A stretch of DNA of 60,718 nucleotides from Gp6-AA40 sp050742535 (GTDB lineage Bacteria > Acidobacteriota > Vicinamibacteria > Vicinamibacterales > UBA2999), in the NCBI GenBank assembly GCA_050742535.1, contig JBOGIQ010000004.1, positions 1 to 60,718 of the forward strand. Direction: 5' to 3'. Positions 27,404 through 36,323 of the stretch are shown here, piece after piece (position 1 is the stretch's first letter; each line of letters opens with the position of its first letter). Below the pieces are notes generated by a model, which had not been told where the DNA came from, ran no database searches, and saw nothing but the letters and a program-made list of their open reading frames with translations. The translations under genes were made by a program, and so were the position numbers.

Positions 27404-29143
27404 ATGCCCATGTACAAGGCCTATCGCACCGTTGCCGCCCTGACGATCGCCGGGGCGCTGACCACTTCTCTGTCCTTCGCCCAGACGGCCGAGGACGAAC
27501 GCCGTCTGCGGGAGATCGCGCGCACAGCCGCGCAGAACTTCGCTGCCGCGCGCCTCGAGGCGGATCAAACGCGCCCGACCGCCCCCCCGCCCCCGGCGGG
27601 TACGGTCGTGGAGCTGGCGCTCGACGACGCGACCGCGCGCGCGCTGGAGAGAAACCTCGACATCGCCGTCGAACGCCTGAATCCGCAGACGTTCGACTTC
27701 TCCCTCGCCGCGCTTGATGCGAACTACCGTCCGACGCTCAACTCGAATTTCGGAGTACGCAGCCAGTCGCAGTTCCAACGGAGCCAGACGGCCGGCGCGG
27801 CCAACAGTCTGGGCTTGCTCACGACCGACACGCTGACGAACAACTACGGAATCTCGCAGAACATGAAGTGGGGCGGCGGCAGCTTTGCGGTCGGGTTCAA
27901 CAACAGCCGTCAGGAACAGTCGGACCTGTTCGCAACGCGGAATCCCGCACTGAATGCGAACCTGACTGCTGCCTACGTCCAGCCGCTGCTGCGCAACTTC
28001 CGCATCGATGGCACGCGGGCGTCGCTGCAGATCACCCAGATCAATCAGCAGATCTCCGAGACGGCGCTGCGCGCCACGATCAGCCGCACGCTCGTGAACG
28101 TGCGCAACGCCTATTGGGACCTGGTGTACGCCATCGCGTCCGCCGAGGTCGCGGAGCGTTCGCTGGCACTCGCCACCCGGCTCGTCGAGGACAACCAGGC
28201 GCGCGTTGAAGTCGGGACGCTCGCGCCCCTGGATGTCCTGCAGGCACAGGCCGAACAGGCGAACCGCCGTGGGACGGTCGCGCAGACGGCTGCGGCCCGG
28301 CGTACCGCGGAACTGGCGTTGAAGCAGTTGATCGTGAACGGCACCGACGATCCGCTCTGGAACGTCACCATCGAGCCAATCGACCGGCCCACCTATGCAT
28401 CGACGCCGGTCGACGTCGCCGACGCGGTTCGCAGGGCGCTCGGGATCCGGACCGATCTCGAGACGGCCAGACGACAGCTGGCCTCGAACGACATCTCGCT
28501 GAAAAGCCTCACCGATCAGCAGATGCCGGCGCTGGATCTCACGGCCAGCTACGGCATGGCCGGCATCGGCGGACCGCAGTTTTTCCGTTCGGGGTTCGGC
28601 GGTGCGGTCACCGACGTCGTGCCGAGCGGCTACACCGATGCGCTCAGGCTGCTTGCCGGGCGCGACGCCCCGTCGTGGAACGTGGCGCTCAACTTCAGTT
28701 ATCCGATTGGCGCCAGTCCCGCCGAGGCGAACGTGGCCCGGGCGCGTCTCCAGCAGCGGCAGACCATCGCGCAGACGCGGGCGATGGAGCTCCGGGTGGC
28801 CACGGAGGTCACCAACGCCGCCCTGCAGGTCGAGGCGACCCGCGAGCGGCTTCAGGCAGCCACCGTGGCGCTCGACCTCGCTGAAAAGCGTCTCGAGGCC
28901 GAGCAGAGCCGTTTCGACGTGGGTCTGACCACCAATTTCTTCGTCGTTCAGGCCCAGCGCGACCTGCGGGACGCCCAAAACGTCGAGCTCCGGACGCTCC
29001 TCGATTACCGGCGGGCCCAGGTGGACTTCGAGCGGGTGCAGGAGATCCCGGCGGGCGGCGGCGGGGGCGGCATCACGAGCATTCAGGGAGGCGGCGGCCA
29101 GGCGCCGCGGGCCACTGCCGGAGGCGGCGGCGGCTTTAACTGA
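27404..29143 (+). CDS. TolC-family outer membrane efflux protein
   Basis: A 579-residue outer-membrane channel of the TolC family, with signal peptide (YRTVAALTIAGALTTSLSFA). Two outer-membrane efflux repeats are visible as long helical coiled coils: residues about 150-330 (RTLVNVRNAYWDLVYAIASA, DNQARVEVGTLAPLDVLQAQ) and 340-560 (ELRVATEVTNAALQVEATRE, VGLTTNFFVVQAQRDL). The C-terminus is Gly-rich. ATG at 27404 or 27410 are equivalent choices. First gene of a tripartite pump operon. Confidence 0.9.
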   Translation: MPMYKAYRTVAALTIAGALTTSLSFAQTAEDERRLREIARTAAQNFAAARLEADQTRPTAPPPPAGTVVELALDDATARALERNLDIAVERLNPQTFDFSLAALDANYRPTLNSNFGVRSQSQFQRSQTAGAANSLGLLTTDTLTNNYGISQNMKWGGGSFAVGFNNSRQEQSDLFATRNPALNANLTAAYVQPLLRNFRIDGTRASLQITQINQQISETALRATISRTLVNVRNAYWDLVYAIASAEVAERSLALATRLVEDNQARVEVGTLAPLDVLQAQAEQANRRGTVAQTAAARRTAELALKQLIVNGTDDPLWNVTIEPIDRPTYASTPVDVADAVRRALGIRTDLETARRQLASNDISLKSLTDQQMPALDLTASYGMAGIGGPQFFRSGFGGAVTDVVPSGYTDALRLLAGRDAPSWNVALNFSYPIGASPAEANVARARLQQRQTIAQTRAMELRVATEVTNAALQVEATRERLQAATVALDLAEKRLEAEQSRFDVGLTTNFFVVQAQRDLRDAQNVELRTLLDYRRAQVDFERVQEIPAGGGGGGITSIQGGGGQAPRATAGGGGGFN

Positions 29144-29213
29144 TTATTTTCGTGATGTTTTGACAAATTGTTAACGACTTGCCGCATGGAAATCACGGAT
29201 CGTTAGATAGCCC

Positions 29214-30722
29214 ATGAAAAAGCTCGTCGTCATTGCCGTCCTGGCGGCCGGGGCCGCCGGTATCGCCTATTACACAGGCCTCTTCACCGACACTCCCGCC
29301 ACCGAAGGGACTGCTGCACAGGGCGGCGGGCAGGGACAGGGCGGCGGGCAGGGACAGGGCGGCGGCTTCCAGGGTGGTGGACGCGGCGGCAATCGTGGCG
29401 GCGGCCGGCAGGGACCGATGACGGTCGAGATCAGCACGGTGACGCGCGCCACGATCCAGCAGGAACTGACCGTCGTCGGCAATCTGATTGGTGAGACCAC
29501 GGTGTCGGTGGCGCCGCGCGCGGCCGGCCGGCTGCAGAACGTGGACGTCAGGCTCGGCGACCAGGTCTCGCGCGGTCAGCGCATTGCCAAGATCGAAGAC
29601 TTCGAGCTCGTCGAACAGATCAAGCAGCAGGAGGCGGCGCAGGAAGTCTCGCAGGCGACCATCCGTCAACGCGAAACGGACCTGGCGCTCGCCAAAACCG
29701 GTCTCGATCGCTCCACGAGCCTCTTCGAGAAGAAGCTGATCGCGAGGCAGGTGCTCGACGACAGCGAGTCGCGGTATCAGTCAGCGCAGGCGTCGGTCGA
29801 TCTCGCACGCGCGCAGTCGCAGCAGTCGAAGGCGCGGCTCGACGAGCTCAAGATCAACCTCGCGAATACGACCATCACGTCACCGGTTAACGGGTTCGTC
29901 TCCAGGCGGCTCGTGGACCCTGGCGCATCGGTGGGCCAGAATGCTCCCGTCGTGGAAGTGGTCGATATCTCGCGCGTTCGTCTCATCGCCAACGTCGTCG
30001 AAAAGGATCTCAAGCAGTTGCAGTCGGGCGACGTGACGCGCGTCGAAGTGGACGCCTTCCCCGGCGAAACGTTCATGGGCCGGATCGCGCGAGTGTCGCC
30101 GGTCCTGGACCCGGCCACCCGCACGGCGCCCATCGAGGTTGAGATTCCCAATCCCAGCTACCGGCTCAAGCCCGGGATGTACGCCCGCGTTGGCATCACG
30201 CTCGACACGACGAAGGATGCGCTCGTCGTGCCCGCCAATGCCCTCGTCGACCTTGGCGGCCGGCGCGGCGTGTTCCAGCCGCTCAGCGAGACCGCGGTAT
30301 TCCGCGCGGTGCAGGTTGGCAACGAGCAGGGCAAGCTGGTGGAAATCCTCGGCGGTCTCACCGAGGGCCAGGAAGTCATCACCACAGGCGCCGGACAGCT
30401 TCGTGACGGCGACCGCATTGCCATCGCCGGAGGTGGCCGCGGAGGACGCCGCGGACGGACCGGCGGCGGCACGGGCCAGGACTCGGCATCCGCACGTCCC
30501 GCCGGCGGCGAGTCCGGCGCGTCGCCCACAGCCGGAGGCGACACGACAGCCGGGCGCGGGACGACAGCCGCCGGCGAAGGCCGCCGGTCGCGCGGGCAGT
30601 TTTCGCGTGAAGGTGGACAGTACAGCGGGCGAAGTGGACGACGCGGCGCTTCCGGTTCCAGCACCGCGCCGGCTGGCGGCCCGAGCTCTACAGCCGCAAC
30701 ACAACCGTCAACGCAGCAGTAG
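29214..30722 (+). CDS. RND efflux periplasmic adaptor (HlyD/MdtA-like)
   Basis: A 502-residue membrane-fusion protein linking the TolC-like channel and the RND pump. After an N-terminal anchor (KKLVVIAVLAAGAAGIAYY) comes a GGGQGQ repeat encoded by tandem 15-base units. Then barrel-sandwich halves (VAPRAAGRLQNVDVRLGDQV, NTTITSPVNGFVSRRLVDPG), a helical hairpin, and beta-barrel and membrane-proximal domains (PVLDPATRTAPIEVEIPN, ALVVPANALVDLGGRRGV). About 110 low-complexity Gly/Arg/Ser residues end it. It sits 70 bases after the tolC-like gene. Confidence 0.93.
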   Translation: MKKLVVIAVLAAGAAGIAYYTGLFTDTPATEGTAAQGGGQGQGGGQGQGGGFQGGGRGGNRGGGRQGPMTVEISTVTRATIQQELTVVGNLIGETTVSVAPRAAGRLQNVDVRLGDQVSRGQRIAKIEDFELVEQIKQQEAAQEVSQATIRQRETDLALAKTGLDRSTSLFEKKLIARQVLDDSESRYQSAQASVDLARAQSQQSKARLDELKINLANTTITSPVNGFVSRRLVDPGASVGQNAPVVEVVDISRVRLIANVVEKDLKQLQSGDVTRVEVDAFPGETFMGRIARVSPVLDPATRTAPIEVEIPNPSYRLKPGMYARVGITLDTTKDALVVPANALVDLGGRRGVFQPLSETAVFRAVQVGNEQGKLVEILGGLTEGQEVITTGAGQLRDGDRIAIAGGGRGGRRGRTGGGTGQDSASARPAGGESGASPTAGGDTTAGRGTTAAGEGRRSRGQFSREGGQYSGRSGRRGASGSSTAPAGGPSSTAATQPSTQQ

Positions 30723-30734
30723 ACGAGACTCCCA

Positions 30735-33700
30735 ATGAGCATTCCTCGTTTAGCCATTCAGCGCCCGGTCACGATGTTCATGCTGAGCGCGATCATCACG
30801 CTCCTCGGCTTCATCTCGCTGACGCGGCTCCCCGTCGATCTGATGCCGGAGTTCCAGCAGCCGACGCTGAACATCCGCACCAGCTACGCCGGCGTCGGCC
30901 CGCTGGAGATGGAAGAGCTGATCACCCGGCCCATCGAGCAGGCGGTCGGCGCCGTTCCCGGCCTGACGCGCATCGAGTCCTCCTCGTCGGAGGGCAACAG
31001 CCAGGTGCAGCTGAACTTCGAATGGGGCTCGAACCTGGCGGAGTCGGCGGACGAAGTACGCACGCGCATGGACCGCATCCGCGGGCGTCTGCCGGAGGAT
31101 GCGGATCCCCCGACGATTCAGAAGTTCGACCCGAGCCAGCTGCCCGTGGCGCAGATCGGCATCGAGGGCGACTACGACCCGGTCACGCTGCGTGAGATCG
31201 CGCAGAACGAGATCGCGCCGCGGTTCGAGCGGCTGGACGGCGTCGCGGCCGTCAACGTCAGCGGCGGCCTGCGCCGGCAGATCCACGTCGACCTCTCGAA
31301 GGAAAAGATCACCGCGCTGAACCTGTCGGTGACGCAGGTTGTCAGCTCCCTGCGGCAGGAAAATCAGAACACCCCGCTCGGCGAGATCTACCAGGGCGAC
31401 GCGACGTTCCTGGTTCGCAGCCAGGGACAGTTCCAGAGCGTTGAAGACATCCGCAACCTGGTGGTGATGACCCGCCAGGGCGTTCCGGTCTACCTCAGAG
31501 ACATCGCCGACGTGAAGGACACGACCGAGCAGCGCCGGAACTTCATGCGCATCAACGGACGTCCGGGCATCCAGATCCAGGTCCAGAAGCAGTCGGGCAA
31601 GAACACGGTCGAAGTTGCCGAGCTGGTGCACGCCGAGGTGGCGCGCGTCAACAACGAGGTGCCCGGTCTCAAGATGACCGTGGTCCAGGACAACTCCCGG
31701 TTCATCTCCCGCGCCATCCACAACGTCCAGGAACACGCGATGGTCGGCGGCATCCTCGTCGTCCTGATCATCTTCGCCTTCCTGCGGGATTTCCGCTCGA
31801 CGCTGATCGTCTGCACGTCGATTCCGGTGTCGGTCATCGGCACGTTCGCGCTGCTCTACTTCGGCGGCTTCACGTTGAACACCATGACCTTCGGAGGACT
31901 CGCCCTCGGCATCGGCATGATTGTCGACGCGGCGATCGTCGTGCTCGAGAACACGCACCGGCACCTGCACATGGGTAAGGACCGGATGACGGCCGCCATC
32001 GACGGCAGCGAGGAAGTGTGGTCGGCCATCCTTGCCTCGACGCTCACCCACATTGCCGTGTTCCTGCCGCTGCTGTTCCTCTCCGGAACGGCCAGCATCA
32101 TGTTCACGCAGCTGTCGGTCGTCGTGATGTTCTCGCTCGTCATGTCGCTCTTCGTTGCGGTGACGATCGTCCCGGTGCTCTGCTCGCGCTGGCTCAAGAC
32201 GCCCGACGAAGAGGCCGCCGCTACCGGCATCATGGCGCGCTTCTACCGCCTGAGCGAACGCTTCCTCGAGGGGATGGACGAGGGGTATCGGAAGGCGATC
32301 CACGTTGCGTTGCAGCATCGTCCGACGGTGATCGGCAGCGCCGCGGCGCTCGTCGTGCTCGCCGTCGTCCTCTACCCGAGGGTTGGAACCGAGCTCGTGA
32401 CGCAGACCGACGAGGGTGAAGTCAACATCAACGTCGAGCTCGCGCTGGGCACGCGCATCGAGCCGACCGAGCAGGCGCTGCTGACCGTCGAAAGCCGGGT
32501 GAAGGAACTCGTCCCGGAAGCCACGACGATCATCACGCAGGGCGGCGGCGGTGGAAACAACTGGCAGGGCGGCGGCGGCAACACCAGCCGCGGTCAGATC
32601 CGGCTCATTCTGAAGCCGCGGGACGAGCGCACCCGCACGAACGAACAGGTCGCCATCGACTTGCGCCGGCAGCTGGCCGGCATATTGCCCGGCGTTGTCG
32701 TTCGCGCCAACCCCTCGGGCGGCAACAACCAGATCATGCGCTTCCTCAGCGGCGGCGGCACCAACAACCAGGGGCAGGCGAGCCGCCTCCAGCTCGAGAT
32801 CCGCGGACATGATCTCGACGATGCCAAACGGGTTGCGCAGGATGCGCGCGAGCTGATGGAGAACACGCCCGGCATCGCCGACGTGAGCCTCAGCCGCGAG
32901 GACGGCCGTCCAGAGATCGCCATCCGCGTCGACAGGCCCAAGGCGGCAATGCTCGGTATGTCGGTGCAGAGTGTGGCGTCCACGATCCAGACCAACGTGG
33001 CCGGTACGACGGCGGCGCAGTTCCGCGAACGCGGCAACGAATATCCGGTGGTCGTCCGCCTGCGCGAAGCCGACCGCGAAGAGATCTCCGACGTCGGCGA
33101 CGTGCTGCTGAGCACGCCGACCGGGCAGGTCGTTCCTGCCAAGAACATCCTGCAGGTCAGCCGCGAGGCCGGTCCGACGCAGATTCAGCGCAAGAACATG
33201 GAGCGCGTCACCCGCGTGAACGCGGAGATCGAGATTCCACTGAGCGACGCAGTCAAGGCCGTGACGGGCCGCCTCAGCCAGATCCGCGTGCCGCCGGACT
33301 TCTCCGTGGGCTTCGGCTCCGAGCTCGAGGAACAGGCGCGATCGTTCGCGCAGCTGCGGATGGTGCTGATCCTCGCCATCCTGCTCGTCTACGCCGTCAT
33401 GGCGTCGCAGTACGAATCGCTGCGCGATCCCTTCATCATCATGTTCTCCGTGCCCGTCGCCGCAATCGGCGTCGTCGGCTCTCTGCTGCTGACGAATACC
33501 TCCTTCAGCATGCAGGCCTACATCGGGATCATCATGCTCGCCGGCATCGTCGTCAGCAACGCGATCCTGCTCGTCGACTACATCAACACGCTGCGCCGGC
33601 GCGACGGCATGCCGCTTCGCGAAGCGGTGGAGCTCGGCGGACGCACACGTCTGCGCCCGATTCTGATGACGTCGATCGCCACCATGCTCGGCCTGGTGCC

Positions 33701-33872
33701 GATGGCCATCGGACTCGGAGAGGGCGGCGAACTGCAGGCACCTCTGGCCCGCGTCGTCATCGGCGGTCTGCTGACGTCAACGCTCGTCACGCTCGTGCTC
33801 GTCCCGGCCATCTACACGCTGTTCGAAGAAGGCCTGGGCGGGATCTGGAAGCGGAAGTCGAGTCACGCCTGA
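30735..33872 (+). CDS. RND efflux transporter, inner-membrane pump
   Basis: A 1045-residue proton-driven AcrB-like RND permease with 12 helices and two large periplasmic loops. It opens with LAIQRPVTMFMLSAIITLLG and shows FGGLALGIGMIVDAAIVVLE in helix 4 and VYAVMASQYESLRDPFIIMF in the second half. Where AcrB has an Asp pair, this reads VDAA, as in CusA-type pumps. A Gly/Asn-rich insertion lies near residues 602-620. It follows the adaptor by 12 bases; the substrate is unknown. Confidence 0.94.
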   Translation: MSIPRLAIQRPVTMFMLSAIITLLGFISLTRLPVDLMPEFQQPTLNIRTSYAGVGPLEMEELITRPIEQAVGAVPGLTRIESSSSEGNSQVQLNFEWGSNLAESADEVRTRMDRIRGRLPEDADPPTIQKFDPSQLPVAQIGIEGDYDPVTLREIAQNEIAPRFERLDGVAAVNVSGGLRRQIHVDLSKEKITALNLSVTQVVSSLRQENQNTPLGEIYQGDATFLVRSQGQFQSVEDIRNLVVMTRQGVPVYLRDIADVKDTTEQRRNFMRINGRPGIQIQVQKQSGKNTVEVAELVHAEVARVNNEVPGLKMTVVQDNSRFISRAIHNVQEHAMVGGILVVLIIFAFLRDFRSTLIVCTSIPVSVIGTFALLYFGGFTLNTMTFGGLALGIGMIVDAAIVVLENTHRHLHMGKDRMTAAIDGSEEVWSAILASTLTHIAVFLPLLFLSGTASIMFTQLSVVVMFSLVMSLFVAVTIVPVLCSRWLKTPDEEAAATGIMARFYRLSERFLEGMDEGYRKAIHVALQHRPTVIGSAAALVVLAVVLYPRVGTELVTQTDEGEVNINVELALGTRIEPTEQALLTVESRVKELVPEATTIITQGGGGGNNWQGGGGNTSRGQIRLILKPRDERTRTNEQVAIDLRRQLAGILPGVVVRANPSGGNNQIMRFLSGGGTNNQGQASRLQLEIRGHDLDDAKRVAQDARELMENTPGIADVSLSREDGRPEIAIRVDRPKAAMLGMSVQSVASTIQTNVAGTTAAQFRERGNEYPVVVRLREADREEISDVGDVLLSTPTGQVVPAKNILQVSREAGPTQIQRKNMERVTRVNAEIEIPLSDAVKAVTGRLSQIRVPPDFSVGFGSELEEQARSFAQLRMVLILAILLVYAVMASQYESLRDPFIIMFSVPVAAIGVVGSLLLTNTSFSMQAYIGIIMLAGIVVSNAILLVDYINTLRRRDGMPLREAVELGGRTRLRPILMTSIATMLGLVPMAIGLGEGGELQAPLARVVIGGLLTSTLVTLVLVPAIYTLFEEGLGGIWKRKSSHA

Positions 33873-33999
33873 CACGATCGACGCCGCACTTCTCGCCGTC
33901 CCCAGGAGAGTCCAGCACCTGATTCTCCTGGCGACGGCGCTCGTAATCCTCTTTTTCTCCGCTCAGAAAATTCCCCGGCAATACGCTGACCTCTCCGCC

Positions 34000-35112
34000 G
34001 TGGCGCCGTCCGTCTCACAGCCGGCGGCCTACGGACCAGACACCATCGCGGACATGTACGGCGCCAAGGTCGTGCTCAACGACGTGGCCGACATGTACAC
34101 GAAGGCGCGATTGGATCAGAGCCCGCTCGAAGCCGAGACGTGGACGAAGGAGGAGTCCGCGCCCTATCCGCCGGCTGTGCGCCTGGCACAGGCGGCGATG
34201 TTCGCCGCGGGCGAGCGGACGGGGCTCGGACTCTACGGCCTGACGTTGATCCTGGCCGCGGCGTTTCTCGCCGCGTCCGCCTGGTACTTTCTGCAGACGC
34301 GCTGGTATCTCTTTCCGCTGCTCTATCTGAATTTCGGGTTTTTCGCCGACCGTTTCGTCTACGTGCAGGACGGCTCGTATCTCGTCATGCTCGCGGTGGT
34401 GATGGGAGCGCTGCTCCTGGCGCGCCGAGGCCGGCAGCCAGCGGCCGCGCTGCTGATGGCCGTCGCGACGACGATGAAGCTGCTGCCGCTCTATTACGCA
34501 CGGTATGTGCCGCGGATGCGGCGCGCGACGGCGTGGAGCTATGCCGGGATCCTGATCGCCGGGCTCCTGCTGCCCTACTTCGTCTGGAACGATTACCTCG
34601 GGATCTACACGTTTGCCACCGAGCGGAAAGGCAACGACTGGCTCGACATCGCCGGCGCGCTGCTCCTCGCCGGCTCGTTGACCGCCTTCCTCTGGCACGT
34701 GGAAAAGCGAAGCGACTTCAACGACGAGGACCGCATCGGCTGGAGCCTGGTGCCGTTCGCGTTGTTTGCCGGCCTGCTCGCCAATTCAGGCCGCCACCTG
34801 CTCATCGCGCTCATCGTTCCCGACCGGCGGGCCGGACGGAATCTCGCGGCCGCCGCTGCGCTTGCGCTGCACAGCCTGTTTCCCGACGTCGTGAGGATTG
34901 GCGCCATCACGTATGTGGCAACCGCCGTCCTGCTTGGGGTGCTGATCTACCGGCTGCGCCACAGGATCAACTCGACAACGCCTGAAGCAGATCCACAATC
35001 CTGTGACCCGTCACTGGATCCCGCCAGTCAGGCGCAATCTCCGCCAGCGGTTCGAGCACGAACCGCCGCTCGCGAAAGCGCGGATGCGGGACCATCAGGC
35101 CCGGCTCGCTGA
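34000..35112 (+). CDS. GT87/DUF2029-like integral membrane protein
   Basis: A polytopic membrane protein resembling glycosyltransferase-87/DUF2029 proteins, which use polyprenyl-linked sugars. Several helices are seen (LYGLTLILAAAFLAASAWYF, YLVMLAVVMGALLL, AWSYAGILIAGLLLPYFVW), with TTMKLLPLYYARY between them. GTG at 34000 is the only standard start, yet the same frame is open back to 33775 and encodes a good first helix (HLILLATALVILFFSAQ) at 33916-33966, so the true start may be a rare codon. The last 146 bases overlap convergent folK and give a non-conserved tail. Confidence 0.6.
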   Translation: MAPSVSQPAAYGPDTIADMYGAKVVLNDVADMYTKARLDQSPLEAETWTKEESAPYPPAVRLAQAAMFAAGERTGLGLYGLTLILAAAFLAASAWYFLQTRWYLFPLLYLNFGFFADRFVYVQDGSYLVMLAVVMGALLLARRGRQPAAALLMAVATTMKLLPLYYARYVPRMRRATAWSYAGILIAGLLLPYFVWNDYLGIYTFATERKGNDWLDIAGALLLAGSLTAFLWHVEKRSDFNDEDRIGWSLVPFALFAGLLANSGRHLLIALIVPDRRAGRNLAAAAALALHSLFPDVVRIGAITYVATAVLLGVLIYRLRHRINSTTPEADPQSCDPSLDPASQAQSPPAVRARTAARESADAGPSGPAR

Positions 35113-35428
35113 TCACGGCGTCGCCGTACAGGATGAGATCGAGATCGAGCGTGCGCGGCGCGCCTCCGTACGGGCGCGTGCGGCCGAACTCCTGTTCGAT
35201 GGCGAGGAGCCGCTCCAGCAGTGCATGTGCGTCGAGCGCCGTGACGCCGGTCACGGCGCCGTTCAGCACCGGCGGCTGTACATCGTCGCCCACGTACGGG
35301 GTATCGACGAATGCGGAGGCTCGGATGCCGCTGACGATCGACTGAAGGCGTGTAATGGCGGACTGCAGCGTCGCGCTGCGGTCGCCGACGTTGCTGCCTA
35401 ACGCGATCGCGACGTTTATTCCATCCAC
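34967..35428 (-). CDS. folK: 2-amino-4-hydroxy-6-hydroxymethyldihydropteridine pyrophosphokinase
   Basis: HPPK (153 aa) transfers pyrophosphate from ATP to 6-hydroxymethyl-dihydropterin in folate synthesis. Signatures are VAIALGSNVGDR at the start, EFGRTRPYGGAPRTLDLDLI (metal-binding DLD) and PHPRFRERRFVLEPLAEIAP. The GTG start overlaps the upstream gene by 13 bases. Its 3' end lies antisense under the GT87-like gene. Confidence 0.95.
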   Translation of the reverse strand: MDGINVAIALGSNVGDRSATLQSAITRLQSIVSGIRASAFVDTPYVGDDVQPPVLNGAVTGVTALDAHALLERLLAIEQEFGRTRPYGGAPRTLDLDLILYGDAVISEPGLMVPHPRFRERRFVLEPLAEIAPDWRDPVTGHRIVDLLQALSS

Positions 35429-35919
35429 CGATGCGGGAGCACAGCACCGACGCGCTCGGCCAGGCTGGTGCGGCGGCCGAGGAGATCCTCGTCACCGGCC
35501 GCGCCCTGCTCGAACAGGTGCACGTGTTCCAGCGACTCGCCGAGGACGACGTTCAGCATCGTGCGGTGCCGCGCATGCGTCATGGCGTCCACGCGTGCGC
35601 GCCAGCGATCGACGAACGCGCGCAGCGTGCGGGCGTCTTCCTCGAGAATCGGACGGAACGCGGCCGGCTGCAGCTTTTTCCCTTTCGGCGCTTCGGGAAC
35701 GGGCAGCGCCGCGGCGGGCGCCGGCAGCGCGACGCCGAATTCCGCCAGGGCGTTCTGCGTCCAGGCGACGTGCGTCTCCTCGCGCGCGATCACGTACTGA
35801 TAGGTGTTGTTGAAGTCGTAGTGGCTGACCACGCGGGCCGACGCCTCGTGGCGCTGGAGGATGGCCAGCCGTTCGGCGGTGAAATCGGTCAGCAGCTGGC
35901 GGAGCTCGTCTTTGTGCAT
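35416..35919 (-). CDS. Hypothetical protein with ferritin-like helical pattern
   Basis: A 167-residue protein not assigned to a family. It is helical with two E..H-type elements, AREETHVAW (about 46-54) and ESLEHVHLFEQ (about 125-135), separated by about 70 residues. Such pairs bind metal in ferritin-like or DinB-like four-helix bundles. A Pro/Ala-rich loop (LPAPAAALPVPEAPKGKK) sits between the halves. It is coupled to folK by a 13-base overlap and lies 13 bases after the dksA-like gene. Confidence 0.5.
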   Translation of the reverse strand: MHKDELRQLLTDFTAERLAILQRHEASARVVSHYDFNNTYQYVIAREETHVAWTQNALAEFGVALPAPAAALPVPEAPKGKKLQPAAFRPILEEDARTLRAFVDRWRARVDAMTHARHRTMLNVVLGESLEHVHLFEQGAAGDEDLLGRRTSLAERVGAVLPHRWME

Positions 35920-35932
35920 CTGGCGCTTCAGT

Positions 35933-36268
35933 CTACGTCTGCTTTTCCTTGCAGCTGATGCAGGAGCGCGTCCACGGAATCGCCATCAGACGCGCTTCCG
36001 CGATCGGCTCGCCGCAGTCGCGGCAGACGCCGTAGGTGCCCTCGTCGATGCGCCGCAGCGCGCCCTCGATGGCCTGCAGAATCTTGGCGTCGGTCTGTTT
36101 GAGCTTCAGCTGAATGTGAACTTCGTTGTTCCCGCTGGCCTGATCGGCCATGTCGCCCTGACGACCGGAGTTGTTCTCCATCGTCCACTGCAGCGGCTTG
36201 GCCGCGGGGCCGCCCAGCAGTTCCCCGCGCTTGCGCAGCAACGCGTCCCGAAAGGTCTCCACGTCCAT
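35933..36268 (-). CDS. DksA/TraR-family zinc finger protein
   Basis: A 111-residue DksA/TraR-type protein, which usually acts in the secondary channel of RNA polymerase. It has an N-terminal coiled coil (ETFRDALLRKRGELLGGP, KLKQTDAKILQAIEGALRRI) and the C-terminal zinc finger YGVCRDCGEPI ... RSCISCKE. The start at 36268 has AGGA upstream; a longer start at 36424 would run antisense into the permease tail and is rejected. Confidence 0.85.
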   Translation of the reverse strand: MDVETFRDALLRKRGELLGGPAAKPLQWTMENNSGRQGDMADQASGNNEVHIQLKLKQTDAKILQAIEGALRRIDEGTYGVCRDCGEPIAEARLMAIPWTRSCISCKEKQT

Positions 36269-36323
36269 GTCCACGATCCTTAACGCGATTTCCGAGGGTG
36301 GAACAATCCGTGATTGTACACCT

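Noticed and set aside
30750..32810. A 686-codon minus-strand frame
   Set aside because: Antisense of the RND pump, with low-complexity His/Asp/Arg sequence and no ribosome site.
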